This document shows, piece after piece, positions 24,473 to 34,674 of a DNA stretch of 64,000 nt. The translations under genes and the position numbers were made by a program. The DNA is from Archangium sp. GTDB lineage: Bacteria > Myxococcota > Myxococcia > Myxococcales > Myxococcaceae. Each line of letters starts with the position of its first letter. Positions within the stretch are counted from its first letter, which is position 1. Location: assembly GCA_030695565.1 (NCBI GenBank), contig JAUYRZ010000058.1, positions 1 to 64,000 of the forward strand, written 5' to 3'. The notes beneath the pieces were generated by a model. That model was not told the origin of the DNA. It did not search any database and saw nothing but the letters and a program-made list of their open reading frames with translations.

Positions 24473-24498
24473 CGGAGCGCGGGAGTTACAACGCTCCG
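24473..24498 (+). promoter_or_regulatory. Hairpin directly upstream of MoxR start
   Basis: CGGAGCG (24473-24479) pairs with CGCTCCG (24492-24498) around a 12-base loop containing GGGAG, the only Shine-Dalgarno-like sequence near the ATG at 24501. A role in translation control or termination is possible but unproven. Confidence 0.3.
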
Positions 24499-24500
24499 AC

Positions 24501-25505
<1,005 letters not shown>

Positions 25506-25508
25506 TCG

Positions 25509-25856
25509 ATGGCCCCCAAGGCGCGGTCACGACCAGCCCCCAGCGCGAGTGGTGCGCACGCGTTTTTAGCGCAGCTGGGCATGAAGAAGCCGCCCCCGGT
25601 GGTGAAGTTCTGCGTGCGTTTTCGCGCGCCGAAACAAGGGAACTACCAGCCGCCGGACTACGAGCTGGTGATCGACTCCACCCAGGAGAGCTGGTGCACC
25701 TACCGCAACTACAACATCGCGCCGCGCCCCATCGAACCGTCCGGGGTGAACATACCGGTGGAGATGACCCGCTTCGTGGTGCTCAAGGTCAGTAGAGGAA
25801 TTGACCGGACCAAGGTGGAAGCCTGGGCCCGCTCCCTGCTTTCTCACGCGGACTGA
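25509..25856 (+). CDS. Hypothetical protein coupled to MoxR
   Basis: 115 residues, basic N-terminus (MAPKARSRPAPSASG) followed by a compact domain with KFCVRFRAPKQGNYQPPDYE and STQESWCTYRNYNI. I do not recognise the family. No signal peptide or membrane helix. The gene starts 3 bases after the MoxR stop codon, so it is very probably in the same transcript and may be a partner or substrate of the ATPase; that is inference. Confidence 0.7.
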   Translation: MAPKARSRPAPSASGAHAFLAQLGMKKPPPVVKFCVRFRAPKQGNYQPPDYELVIDSTQESWCTYRNYNIAPRPIEPSGVNIPVEMTRFVVLKVSRGIDRTKVEAWARSLLSHAD

Positions 25857-25906
25857 CCAACAGACTGCTTGGCAGCGGGCTCTGTGGCAAAGAGACTGCC
25901 AACGCC

Positions 25907-27733
25907 ATGTCCACTGCTCACCACTACAAGCCCAACGTCCGCGACACCCTCTTCAACCTCTTCGAGTTTCTGGAGATCCAGAAGACCTCGCTGGGCAAAG
26001 CACCCTTCGGCGACATCGACGAAGCGACGGTGCGGCAGACCATCGACACCATGATTCCGGTGTGCACCGGCATCATGTCGGAGGCCTTCACCGAGGGTGA
26101 CCGCATCCCCCTGGACTTCAACCCGAAGACGGGCGCGGTCACCATGCCGCCCCTGATGCAGAAGGCGTTCGCGTCGTACTTCGAGACGGGCATGCACCTG
26201 CTCGATCTGCCTTCGCACCTGGGCGGGCTGGGCGCGCCCCCGACGCTCGCGTGGGGCAGCTTCGAGTTCGTCATCGGCGCGAACCCCGCGGCGGCCTTCT
26301 CGTTCTTAGGCAACGTGCTGGCGCGCATCATCGACACCATGGCCACCGAGGAGCAGAAGAAGCGCTTCGTGGGGCCGATGCTGGAGAAGCACTGGGGCGG
26401 CAGCATGGTGCTCACCGAGCCCGACGCCGGCAGTGACGTGGGCGCGGCGCGCGCGAAGGCGAAGCTGGTCAAAGACGACCTCTGGCACATCGAAGGCGTG
26501 AAACGTTTCATCACCAACGGCGACATCGGCGAGGTGGTGGAGAACACCATTCACCTCGTGCTGGCGCGGCCCGAAGGCGCGGGGCCGGGCACCAAGGGCC
26601 TCTCGATGTTCATCGTGCCCAAGTTCCTGGTGAACGCAGACGGCTCGTTGGGTGAACGCAACGGCGTCTACTGCACCAACCTCGAGAAGAAGATGGGCCT
26701 CAAGGCCTCGGCCACCTGCGAGATGACCTTCGGCGACAGCAAGCCCGCGGTCGGTTGGCTGGTGGGCAACGTGCACGACGGCATGCGCCAGATGTTCCAC
26801 GTCATCGAACACGCGCGCATGGCGGTGGGGCTCAAGTCGATGGCCACCTTGTCGACCGCGTACCTGAACGCGCTCTCCTACGTGAAGGAGCGCAAGCAGG
26901 GCGCCGACTTGAAGAGCGCCCGCGACAAGAACGCGCCGCGCGTCACGGTCATCCACCACCCCGAAGTTCGCCGCATGCTGATGATGCAGAAGTCGCACGC
27001 CGAAGGCATGCGCGCGCTCATTCTGTTCAACGCCTCGTTGCAGGATCAGGTGGAGCTGCTGGGTGGCCACAAGGCGCCCGAAGCCGCCGAGCCGAACGCG
27101 CTCAACGATCTCATCCTCCCGCTGATCAAGGGCTACTGCAGTGAGAAGGTGTACGACCTCTTGAGCCTCTCGCTGCAGTGCTACGGCGGCTCGGGCTACC
27201 TGCAGGATTACCCGGCAGAGCAGTACATCCGCGATCAGAAGATCGACTCGCTCTACGAAGGCACCACCGCCATCCAGGCGCTCGACCTGCTGATGCGCAA
27301 GGTCGCGAAGGACGGCGGCGCGACGTTGCAGGGCCTGATGGGCCGCATCTCGCAGACGCTGGAGACCAACGAAGGCGGCGACGAATTGAAGGCCGAACGC
27401 GCTTCACTGGGCGAGGCGTTGGGTCACCTGCAGGCCGGCCTGGGCTCGTTGATGGAGAAGCTGGGCGACTCCGTCTACCACGTGGGTCTGCAGGGCAATC
27501 GGGTGCTGTATTCGTTGGCCGAGGTGACCATCGGCTGGTTGCTGGTGCGTCACGCGGCGGTGGCGGTGCAGAAGGTGAAGACGGCGACGGGCCCTGACGT
27601 GGCGTTCTACGAAGGCAAGATCGCCTCGGCGCGTTTCTTCTGCGCAGAGGTGTTGCCGCAGACCGGCTTCGCCATGCAGCAGGTGCAGAAGAGCTCGTTG
27701 GCTATCATGGAGCTCTCAGAAGAAGCGTTCTGA
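25907..27733 (+). CDS. Acyl-CoA dehydrogenase, long form
   Basis: FAD-dependent enzyme of fatty-acid beta-oxidation, 608 residues. The middle domain has MVLTEPDAGSDVGAARAKA and the C-terminal helical domain has LSLQCYGGSGYLQDYPAEQY and SLYEGTTAIQ; Glu451 in YEGT is the expected catalytic base. A further ~130-residue C-terminal extension (after GRISQTLETN) places it with the 600-residue FadE-like group that has an added domain. It stands alone, 50 bases after the previous gene, without other beta-oxidation genes in the window. Confidence 0.92.
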   Translation: MSTAHHYKPNVRDTLFNLFEFLEIQKTSLGKAPFGDIDEATVRQTIDTMIPVCTGIMSEAFTEGDRIPLDFNPKTGAVTMPPLMQKAFASYFETGMHLLDLPSHLGGLGAPPTLAWGSFEFVIGANPAAAFSFLGNVLARIIDTMATEEQKKRFVGPMLEKHWGGSMVLTEPDAGSDVGAARAKAKLVKDDLWHIEGVKRFITNGDIGEVVENTIHLVLARPEGAGPGTKGLSMFIVPKFLVNADGSLGERNGVYCTNLEKKMGLKASATCEMTFGDSKPAVGWLVGNVHDGMRQMFHVIEHARMAVGLKSMATLSTAYLNALSYVKERKQGADLKSARDKNAPRVTVIHHPEVRRMLMMQKSHAEGMRALILFNASLQDQVELLGGHKAPEAAEPNALNDLILPLIKGYCSEKVYDLLSLSLQCYGGSGYLQDYPAEQYIRDQKIDSLYEGTTAIQALDLLMRKVAKDGGATLQGLMGRISQTLETNEGGDELKAERASLGEALGHLQAGLGSLMEKLGDSVYHVGLQGNRVLYSLAEVTIGWLLVRHAAVAVQKVKTATGPDVAFYEGKIASARFFCAEVLPQTGFAMQQVQKSSLAIMELSEEAF

Positions 27734-27871
27734 GCCTCCCTGACTCGAAGCCCATCAGCACGAACTGGCAGGCGGGGCAGTTGAAGATGCCCCGCTGCGC
27801 ACCGGTGAACGCGGAGCGGCGGGGCAGTCTGGAGACGCCGCTGCCGACGTGGCCCGGCGTCTCGTTTCTGA

Positions 27872-29557
27872 CTACTTCTTCTGGCGCTTCGTCCTGGGCT
27901 TCGACGTGTCTTCACGCAGCGCAGCGTTGAGGAGGTCGACCATCGGTTGATCGTATTCGGCGTCTTTCTCGCTGAACTCGCCGACCTTCGACTTGAAGTC
28001 GTAGTTGAAGAACACCTCGGCCGAGTCGTTGGGCCCCTCGAAGAAGAGCTTGGTCGCGACCCATGAGCCCTTGCCCGAGAAGCCGCCCTGTCTGCTGCGC
28101 GCGAGGCCCTGCCCCAGCACCGCGGTGTTGATGGTGAGCGGTGCCTTCACGGCGCCCCTTCGCAGCGTCGGCGTCTCGACCGAGAAGTCACTCGAGAGCG
28201 TGCTGACGAGACAGTCGGCCGAGGCACCGTCGGGCACAGAGAGCGCCATCTTGCCGAAGCCGAACCCACCCGCGTCTTTGGTGGGCGAGACGCCCACGGT
28301 GAAGACGCACGACTCGTCTTCCTCGAGCGCGGCCTCGAAGTACGTCCAGTCGCCGCCCGCCGTGTGGAACGGCGCGGTGTCGGAGGCCTGCTGGTTCTTG
28401 AAGACGTTGGTGATGAGGAAACCCGTGCGCGGCGTCTTCGAGGGGTCGCCTCCGAGCTGCGCCTGCACCAGGGGCCCGTCGTCATCAGGTTTGGGAGCCT
28501 TCGACTTCTTCACCACAGCCTCCTCTTGGGGAGGAGGCGGCGCGAAGAGGGCGATCGCCCCCAGGATGCCGAGCAGCACCAGCGACGCGATGGACAGGAC
28601 GAGCGCCGCGAGCGTGGTGCCGGGCGGCTCGACGTTGGCCTTCTTCGCTTCGGCGCGGGTGTGCAGCGCGAGGCCGCCACCGACGAGGCCCAGCGGGAGG
28701 CAGCAGGTCGGCAAGGCGATGATGGAGAGCACGAGCGCGGTGGTGCCGCGGGTGCGGAAGCGCTCTTGCGGTGAGGGCGGCACCGCCGCGATGACGCCCG
28801 GCGCGGAGCCCATGCCGAGGTTCGGTTGCGCCGCCAGCAGCGGGCTGACGCGATCGGCCCAGCACTGCTCGACGACCCCTTCAGGCGCCTCGGGGAACGC
28901 GGCGAGGTTGGCGAGCACCACGAACGCCGCGTCGACCTTCTTCAGGAACACGTCGACGCCAAACCGCGTGAAGAGAATGCCGACACGGCCTGACTGCATG
29001 AGCAGCCGGCTCTGGCCGGGCCCCGAGGGTACGAGCTGCAACGTCCACCCGAGCTTCCAGAGGTAGTTGCCAGGCAGCTCGCAGTTCCACTCGATACCGC
29101 TCGAGACGTTGGCGCTCTCGAGCTGGGCGCAGAGCTGCTGACCGGCCGTAGGGTCCGAGCCGAGCGAAGGCACCCAGTTGCCCAGGCCCCAGCTGCCCAT
29201 CGCGCCGCGGGCGAGCAGTGCGCCAGCCGGCGCGCGCACGTTGAGGCGCAACGAGAACTGCGGCGCGAGCGTGTCTTTGCCCGAGAACGGCACTGCGATC
29301 TCGAGCGTGCCGCTGGCCGTGGGCACCGCGGTGTAGAGCACGCGGTCGACGCGAAGCTTCCCGCTGCCGATGAGGGTGCGCAGGCTCTCGGTCATCGCTT
29401 CGCCCGAGCTCATGAGCTGCCCGACGGGCACCAGCCGCCACGCGAACGGGGCGGTGGCGACAGGCCGGAGCTCTTTGTCGAGCTGGGCGCGGGCGTCGTT
29501 CACCACGCCTTCGTGCGAGGCGACCATGTCGTGAATGAGACGGCTGAGAATCGACAT
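27872..29557 (-). CDS. Hypothetical two-helix membrane protein
   Basis: 561 residues, no family recognised with confidence. Residues about 1-265 are a soluble domain with many beta-like strands; about 275-345 contain two hydrophobic helices with a DUF4190-like look (TALVLSIIALPTCCLPLGLV and LAALVLSIASLVLLGILGAI); after a Pro-rich, Lys-rich linker comes a C-terminal soluble domain with three Cys. The layout suggests two cytoplasmic or two external domains joined by a membrane hairpin. The last residues are very basic (KPRTKRQKK). It seems to be transcribed alone. Confidence 0.65.
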   Translation of the reverse strand: MSILSRLIHDMVASHEGVVNDARAQLDKELRPVATAPFAWRLVPVGQLMSSGEAMTESLRTLIGSGKLRVDRVLYTAVPTASGTLEIAVPFSGKDTLAPQFSLRLNVRAPAGALLARGAMGSWGLGNWVPSLGSDPTAGQQLCAQLESANVSSGIEWNCELPGNYLWKLGWTLQLVPSGPGQSRLLMQSGRVGILFTRFGVDVFLKKVDAAFVVLANLAAFPEAPEGVVEQCWADRVSPLLAAQPNLGMGSAPGVIAAVPPSPQERFRTRGTTALVLSIIALPTCCLPLGLVGGGLALHTRAEAKKANVEPPGTTLAALVLSIASLVLLGILGAIALFAPPPPQEEAVVKKSKAPKPDDDGPLVQAQLGGDPSKTPRTGFLITNVFKNQQASDTAPFHTAGGDWTYFEAALEEDESCVFTVGVSPTKDAGGFGFGKMALSVPDGASADCLVSTLSSDFSVETPTLRRGAVKAPLTINTAVLGQGLARSRQGGFSGKGSWVATKLFFEGPNDSAEVFFNYDFKSKVGEFSEKDAEYDQPMVDLLNAALREDTSKPRTKRQKK

Positions 29558-29647
29558 GCCAGCGAGACCCGGTGGTCGCGTCTGAAGTGCAGAGGACTTG
29601 TGCGCTCGTCAGAAAGAGTCGCAGCGCAAGGTTCTGACCCACCGCTT

Positions 29648-31153
29648 TCACCGGTCTCTCAAGCCCTCACCCAGCCTACGGCCGACCTCTCCCGCTCGCG
29701 CAGGGAGAGGTGGGAGTACGCCTTCATGAGCGAGCAACCACGCCTCAAAGCAAGGCGCCCAGCGATGCAGAAATCGCCAGTGCTCGACGAAGCGGGCCAC
29801 GATCTGATCCGGTGAAAGGGTGCTGATCAACTCGCAGCTGCGGCTGACCGCCTGCTCGTGAGTGCGAACACAGCCCGCCGCCGCCGTACCCACCGTCCGC
29901 TCCAACGCCTCCATCAACGCGCGCTCGGGAAAACCCTCCACCCCGGGATCCTGAATCATCAGCGGAAACTCGACGCTGCGATCCGCACACGTCACGCGCA
30001 CCGAGCCCTCCACCCGCTGCCCGCGCAGTGAACTCTCCAGCTCGAACGTGCGCATGGCCGAGTCGTCCTTCCGCTTCTCCGAAGCCGGCGACTCACACCG
30101 CCCCGTCACCATCGCGCTCAACCCGGCGGCCAACGCAGGCATCTCGGGCGGAGGCGTCTTGCACCGCCACCGCGGTGGCTCCCAGCGGCCCACGCCCCCG
30201 AGCTCCGGCGCTTCCGGGCCGCCGAACTCTGCTGCCAGCTCTCGATGCAGCCATTCACTCCCGGCCGGAGCACCTTTCGCGCGCGCGAGATGATGGGCCT
30301 GCGCCGCGTCGCGCAGCTTCTCCACCTGCGCACTCACCGCCGGCAGCCCGAGAAACAGACTGGCCACCTGCGCCGCGTGGCCCCGCTTCTTCGCAGCGAC
30401 GGCTGCCTCGACCTGGGGCCACAACTGCGTGCGCAACGTCTCGAGCATCAAGCGCGCTTCCGTGCGAGCGGGGCCGGGTGAAGCAGGCAGCAACGAGAGC
30501 ACCCCTGCCGCGCGCCGAGCCCGTTCAGCCGGCTCGAACGTCGCCGCTTCATCGAGACACGCGCGAGCCGCGGCATCAGGCGACGCGGGAGGATGCTCGA
30601 GCACGCACCGCAGTTGCGCGCAGGGGCTGTGTTCATCGCACATCGTGGTGGGGGATTCAGGAGCGGTGCCCATCGCGTCGGGCGCTTCGACCTTCAGCTT
30701 GTCCCGCTCCAATTCATCCCTGCGTTGCGCGCTCTGCGAGCCACCCTGCCGGGTCGCCCGCACGCGCGCCTCCGCGAGCAAGGGCTCGAGCTGAACGACC
30801 TCGTCACCCAGCGCCGCGCTCATCAGCGCACGGAGCTCATCGGATCGATACGTCGCGCTCAGGGCGTTCAACTCCTGCTGCACCGCTTCGATGCCGCGCT
30901 CTTCCCGCAGCGTCAGCAAGCCGGAGATCACCTTGCGAGCACAGCTGCGCCGCGCCGCATTGAGCCGCGACGACTCGCGCACCAACGTCTCGCCCGGAGC
31001 CCGTAAGAGCAGCGCGTCGAGCTCACCACGAACCCGCGCGTCGAACTCCGCGAACGAGTCACACTGCTCGGCGTCGCGCTGAAGCTGCGCGCTGGTGCTC
31101 ACGCAGCCCGAGGCGAGGAGCGCAACCAGCACCATGTGCAGCGGGCCTCTCAA
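29648..31153 (-). CDS. Hypothetical lipoprotein, helical
   Basis: 501 residues. The signal peptide has lipobox LASGC (lipid Cys17). The rest is rich in Ala, Arg and Glu and predicted to be largely helical, with several Cys pairs (CEHPP-like regions, CKTPPPE, CADRS). I recognise no family. The last ~17 codons (ARAGEVGRRLGEGLRDR) are encoded by a palindromic intergenic-type repeat at 29664-29713, so the native C-terminus may have been replaced when the repeat inserted. The gene is divergent from the DUF4178 gene at 31245. Confidence 0.65.
   Translation of the reverse strand: MRGPLHMVLVALLASGCVSTSAQLQRDAEQCDSFAEFDARVRGELDALLLRAPGETLVRESSRLNAARRSCARKVISGLLTLREERGIEAVQQELNALSATYRSDELRALMSAALGDEVVQLEPLLAEARVRATRQGGSQSAQRRDELERDKLKVEAPDAMGTAPESPTTMCDEHSPCAQLRCVLEHPPASPDAAARACLDEAATFEPAERARRAAGVLSLLPASPGPARTEARLMLETLRTQLWPQVEAAVAAKKRGHAAQVASLFLGLPAVSAQVEKLRDAAQAHHLARAKGAPAGSEWLHRELAAEFGGPEAPELGGVGRWEPPRWRCKTPPPEMPALAAGLSAMVTGRCESPASEKRKDDSAMRTFELESSLRGQRVEGSVRVTCADRSVEFPLMIQDPGVEGFPERALMEALERTVGTAAAGCVRTHEQAVSRSCELISTLSPDQIVARFVEHWRFLHRWAPCFEAWLLAHEGVLPPLPARAGEVGRRLGEGLRDR
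29664..29713. repeat. Palindromic repeat at the 3' end of a lipoprotein gene
   Basis: CCCTCACCCAGCCTACGGCC then GACCTCTCCC, GCTCGCGCA and GGGAGAGGTGGGA. A diverged member of the family also found at 17397, 35703 and 36661. It provides the last codons of the minus-strand lipoprotein. Confidence 0.5.
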
Positions 31154-31244
31154 CTTCGCGCGAGTGTGCCACGGCCGCCTCCTGCACAGGCCACCTCAGA
31201 AATGAGCGCCACCGGGGCGTGGGCATGATGAAATCCCCCCACTC

Positions 31245-33200
31245 ATGAAGGTCGGTGACTGCCCCTCATGCCGTGCCCCTGTCGAGTTCCGCCCGGGTGC
31301 GGGGCAGATCAAGATCTGCGAGTTCTGCCAGACGGTGGTCTTCCGCGGCGAAGTGAGCCTGGAGTCCCTGGGCAAGGTCTCGCAGCTGGTGGACACCGAG
31401 TCGCCGCTCAAGGTGGGGTTGTCGGGCCGTTACTCCGGTACGCCCTTCACCATCGCGGGGCGGGTGCAGAAGTCGAACCCCACCGGCACGTGGGACGAGT
31501 GGTTTCTGCAGTTCGAAGACGAACGCGAGGGGTGGCTGGCCGAGTCGGAAGGTGACTGGAAGCTGCTCTTCCCGCTCACCAACGTGGCTGCGCCGCAGGT
31601 CAGCCAGATGGAGGTGCTGGGCGCCTTCACCCTGCGCGACAAGACCTTCGTGGTGGAGGAGCGCAACGAAGCGTCCACCGTGTCCGCCGAGGGGCAGCTG
31701 CCCGCGTACAACCGCACCCACGCCTACGTCGACGCCACGGGACCCAAAGGCGTGTTCTGCACGCTCGATGAAGCCGCAGGGGTGACCGAAGCGTTCGTGG
31801 GCAGCTTCGTCACGTTGCAGGCGCTCGGCTTCGATCCGTCAGAGCTCGAGCCCACGCCGAGACGCGCGGCGCTCAAGGCCGCGCGCTGTACCCAGTGCAA
31901 TGGCCCGCTCGAGCTCAAAGCACCCGACGCCGCCAAGCGGGTGGCCTGCCCGTATTGCGGCGCGCTGCTGGAGGTGCAGGGTGGGGCGCTGAATTTTCTC
32001 GAGATGCTCGAGAAGCCGCCCTTCGAGCCGCGCATTCCCCTGGGGGCGACGGGCAAGCTGCACGATCCCACCGACGACAAGCCCCAAGGCGCCCCGCCGG
32101 AGTGGACCTGCCTCGCGTTCCTCGTGCGCAGCTGCGACGTCGAAGGCACGCGGTACCCGTGGGACGAGTACCTGCTGTGGAACAAGACCGAAGGCTTCCG
32201 CTGGTTGATGCACAGCAACGGTCACTGGACCTGGCTCAAGCCGATCCCCGCGGGGGAAGTGGGGTTGAGCTTCCGGCAGGCGAAGTACGCCTCGACGACC
32301 TTCCGCGGCTATCAAGAGGTCTACGCGGTCACCGACTACGTGGCAGGCGAGTGTTACTGGCAGGTCACCGCCGGAGAACGGGCGGTGGCGCGCGAGTACA
32401 TCGAGCCGCCGAAGTCGATCAACGTCGACCAGACCAGCACCGAGGCCACCCTCACGCTGGGCGTGATGATCGAAGGTGACCTGGTCGCCAAGACCTTCGG
32501 CCTGAAGCAGAAGCTCAACCCCGCGGTGGGCATCGCACCCGCGCAGGTCAACCCCTTCTCGAAGAAGGCCGCCGAAGCGTGGACCTTCGCCGGCATCTGG
32601 GGCGCGGTGTTGCTGCTGCTCGTCATCGCGTTCTCGGCGATGGGCACCACCGAGACGTACTGGTCTGGCAGCTTCTCCGTGCCTCACGGCGCGGCTCCGG
32701 CCAGCCCCGAGGCCCAACGTTTCAGCCCGCCTTTCGAAGTGAAAGACTCGGTGCCGCTCGAGGTGACCGTCACGGGGCAGGGCCTCTCGAACAACTGGCT
32801 GGGTGTCTCCATCGATCTGGTCAACGAGAAGACCAACGAGGTCATCTCCGTGTACGCCGAGCCCAGCTACTACTCGGGCACCACCGACGGAGAGCGCTGG
32901 TCGGAGGGCAGCATGTCGCAGTCGAAGTCGACCGACGTGGTGGAGAAGGGCATGTACGTGCTGCGCACCACGCCGAGCTACGAGCCTTCGCGGCAGACGG
33001 ACTACAGCGTGACGGTGGCAGCCGATGACGGGGCAGGGCTGGGCTGCCCGCTGTTTCTGTTCTTCCTGCTGGTGGTCTTGCCGCTCTACTACTCACTGCG
33101 GGCCAACGCCTTCGAGACGAGCAAGTGGAACGACGCCGTGTTCCAGTCTTCGCCGGGCGTCAGTGTGTTCCCCTACGCGAAGAACGATGACGATGATTGA
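31245..33200 (+). CDS. DUF4178 membrane protein with two zinc ribbons
   Basis: 651 residues. An N-terminal zinc ribbon (CPSC at 6-9, CEFC at 25-28) is followed by a DUF4178 domain (SPLKVGLSGRYSGTPFTIAG ... WDEWFLQF). A second ribbon (CTQCNGP ... CPYCG) precedes a second DUF4178 domain (GTRYPWDEYLLW). Then come a membrane helix near 445-465, an extracytoplasmic beta domain, a second helix near 605-625 and a short acidic tail. DUF4178 genes often neighbour DUF350 genes, as here (33374). The function of the pair is not established; membrane stress or polyamine links have been suggested from gene neighbourhoods. Confidence 0.8.
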   Translation: MKVGDCPSCRAPVEFRPGAGQIKICEFCQTVVFRGEVSLESLGKVSQLVDTESPLKVGLSGRYSGTPFTIAGRVQKSNPTGTWDEWFLQFEDEREGWLAESEGDWKLLFPLTNVAAPQVSQMEVLGAFTLRDKTFVVEERNEASTVSAEGQLPAYNRTHAYVDATGPKGVFCTLDEAAGVTEAFVGSFVTLQALGFDPSELEPTPRRAALKAARCTQCNGPLELKAPDAAKRVACPYCGALLEVQGGALNFLEMLEKPPFEPRIPLGATGKLHDPTDDKPQGAPPEWTCLAFLVRSCDVEGTRYPWDEYLLWNKTEGFRWLMHSNGHWTWLKPIPAGEVGLSFRQAKYASTTFRGYQEVYAVTDYVAGECYWQVTAGERAVAREYIEPPKSINVDQTSTEATLTLGVMIEGDLVAKTFGLKQKLNPAVGIAPAQVNPFSKKAAEAWTFAGIWGAVLLLLVIAFSAMGTTETYWSGSFSVPHGAAPASPEAQRFSPPFEVKDSVPLEVTVTGQGLSNNWLGVSIDLVNEKTNEVISVYAEPSYYSGTTDGERWSEGSMSQSKSTDVVEKGMYVLRTTPSYEPSRQTDYSVTVAADDGAGLGCPLFLFFLLVVLPLYYSLRANAFETSKWNDAVFQSSPGVSVFPYAKNDDDD

Positions 33201-33212
33201 CGGGAGGACGCC

Positions 33213-33374
33213 ATGAAATACTTCGGAGGCATTCTGGTGCTGGCCTACGCGGGCCTTCACACGCTGCGCATGGATCGTTTCCCCGACGAAGAGCGCGGTG
33301 AGCTGCCGGCTTCGGTTCGCACGGCGCCGGGCGGAATCTTGATGTGGCATTCGGGCTTCATGGGAGGCAAGTGA
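33213..33374 (+). CDS. 53-residue hydrophobic small protein between DUF4178 and DUF350 genes
   Basis: ATG at 33213, preceded by GGGAGG with 6-base spacing; stop TGA at 33372-33374 overlaps the next ATG by one base (TGATG). Sequence begins MKYFGGILVLAYAGLHTLRM and ends MWHSGFMGGK. It has one short hydrophobic segment at the start. Good ribosome binding site, coupling to both neighbours and even composition support a real gene although it is short. Function unknown. Confidence 0.7.
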   Translation: MKYFGGILVLAYAGLHTLRMDRFPDEERGELPASVRTAPGGILMWHSGFMGGK

Positions 33375-33595
33375 TGTTGAACCTCGACGCACTCATCCGC
33401 GGCGCAGTCGCCTCGTTGTTGTTCTCCGTCATCGGCATCCTGGTGTTCGTGGCCGGGTTCTTCGTGGTGCGCAAGCTCCTGCCGTTCGACGTGCACAAGG
33501 AGCTGGAGGTCGACCAGAACACCGCGGTGGGCCTGGTGGTGGCCAGCTTCATTCTCGGCCTGGCTTTCATCGTGGGCATGTCGATTCACGGCTGA
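33374..33595 (+). CDS. DUF350 family membrane protein
   Basis: 73 residues with two membrane helices (LLFSVIGILVFVAGFFVV and TAVGLVVASFILGLAFIVGM) joined by a short charged loop containing the typical E-x-D-Q-N-T-A-x-G pattern. DUF350 proteins are often duplicated units; this is a single unit. The start at 33374 is set by the TGATG overlap with the small gene upstream. An in-frame ATG at 33344 would overlap that gene and lacks support. It is the third member of the DUF4178 cluster. Confidence 0.82.
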   Translation: MLNLDALIRGAVASLLFSVIGILVFVAGFFVVRKLLPFDVHKELEVDQNTAVGLVVASFILGLAFIVGMSIHG

Positions 33596-33635
33596 GCCCC
33601 GCAACTTTCCTGCCGGCCCCGGGTTGAAGCGTCAC

Positions 33636-34658
33636 GTGCGCCGGCTTGCGCTCTTGTTCTTCGTGGTGGCGGCCCCGTGCCAGGCCCACGACCTGTCCGT
33701 CGACGTGAGCGGCACGGGCACGGTGTCGAGCGCCGACAACCCGCGCACCGGCTCGGTGGGCCTCGGCGCGTCGGGCTCGTACGACTTCAACGACGCGTGG
33801 TCGCTCATGGCGATGGCCGTCTACACGCGCGATCTCGCCACCCGCACGCCGGAGTCCTTCAGCCCCGGCAGCAACGTCTTCCTCTTCAGTCTCGGCGCGA
33901 TGTGGCTGCCCACCGATTCGTTGATGACCATGCTCACGGTGAGCGGCAGCCCGCCGGTGGATCAGTCGAACGCCACCTCGGTCACCGGCCCCTTCGGCCG
34001 CAGCACCGACGTGACCATCAACAGCCGCACCTCCAGCTTCGGGGCGATGTGGAGCGGGCTGTGGAGCTCGAGCGGCCTCTCGAACTTCGAGCACACCGTC
34101 GACGTGACGCTGGGCTTCAACCGCTACAACGTCATCCAGCGGCTCGCGTTGCCTGATTCGTTCGCCGGCAACGCGCTCCGCCAGGCCTGCGCAGAAGACC
34201 GCCCGCTGGAGATCTGCCCCCTGGTGGAGGGCAGGGCGTCGCCGCTGTGGCAGGGGCGTTTCGGCGCTGGCTACACCGCCACGCTCTTCACGCGCACCGA
34301 CGTGGGGCTCGAGGCGACGTACTTTCTGTACGACCAGCCGCCCAGTGAGGTGGGCTACTTCTCCCTCGTCTCGCTGGGGCGTGAGCTGGGCAACGGGGTG
34401 CCGGTGTTGCCGATGCGGCTCTCGGTGCGGCCGCACGTGGCGCAGCGTTTCGGGCCGGTGACCGTGAAGCTCGCCTATCACTACGGGCTCTACACGGAGT
34501 CCCTCGGCGCCCTGCACGCGCTGACGGCACGCGCGAGCTGGAAGGTGACCAAAGCGTGGAGGCTCTCGCTCTCCGTCACCGGCCAACTCGACGCCTCGTT
34601 CGGCGCGGTGAGCAATCGCGGCGGGCAGGCGTTGCTGGGCGTGCTCTACGCGTGGTGA
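33636..34658 (+). CDS. Outer-membrane beta-barrel protein, unknown substrate
   Basis: About 340 residues with a signal peptide (LALLFFVVAAPCQA, cleavage before HDLSV) and then alternating hydrophobic/polar strands ending in YAW, the aromatic terminal residue expected for BamA substrates. The length suits a 12-14 strand barrel. Two Cys (AEDRPLEICPLVEG region) could form a loop disulphide. Start codon is uncertain: GTG 33636 or TTG 33624 both precede the leader. It follows the DUF350 gene by about 40 bases and could share its transcript. Confidence 0.7.
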   Translation: MRRLALLFFVVAAPCQAHDLSVDVSGTGTVSSADNPRTGSVGLGASGSYDFNDAWSLMAMAVYTRDLATRTPESFSPGSNVFLFSLGAMWLPTDSLMTMLTVSGSPPVDQSNATSVTGPFGRSTDVTINSRTSSFGAMWSGLWSSSGLSNFEHTVDVTLGFNRYNVIQRLALPDSFAGNALRQACAEDRPLEICPLVEGRASPLWQGRFGAGYTATLFTRTDVGLEATYFLYDQPPSEVGYFSLVSLGRELGNGVPVLPMRLSVRPHVAQRFGPVTVKLAYHYGLYTESLGALHALTARASWKVTKAWRLSLSVTGQLDASFGAVSNRGGQALLGVLYAW

Positions 34659-34674
34659 GCGGCCATGATGGGCC

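Noticed and set aside
27734-27871. Possible minus-strand zinc-ribbon ORF containing FNCPACQFVLMGF
   Set aside because: No start codon with a ribosome binding site and it runs into both neighbouring genes; the CxxC phrase alone is not enough.
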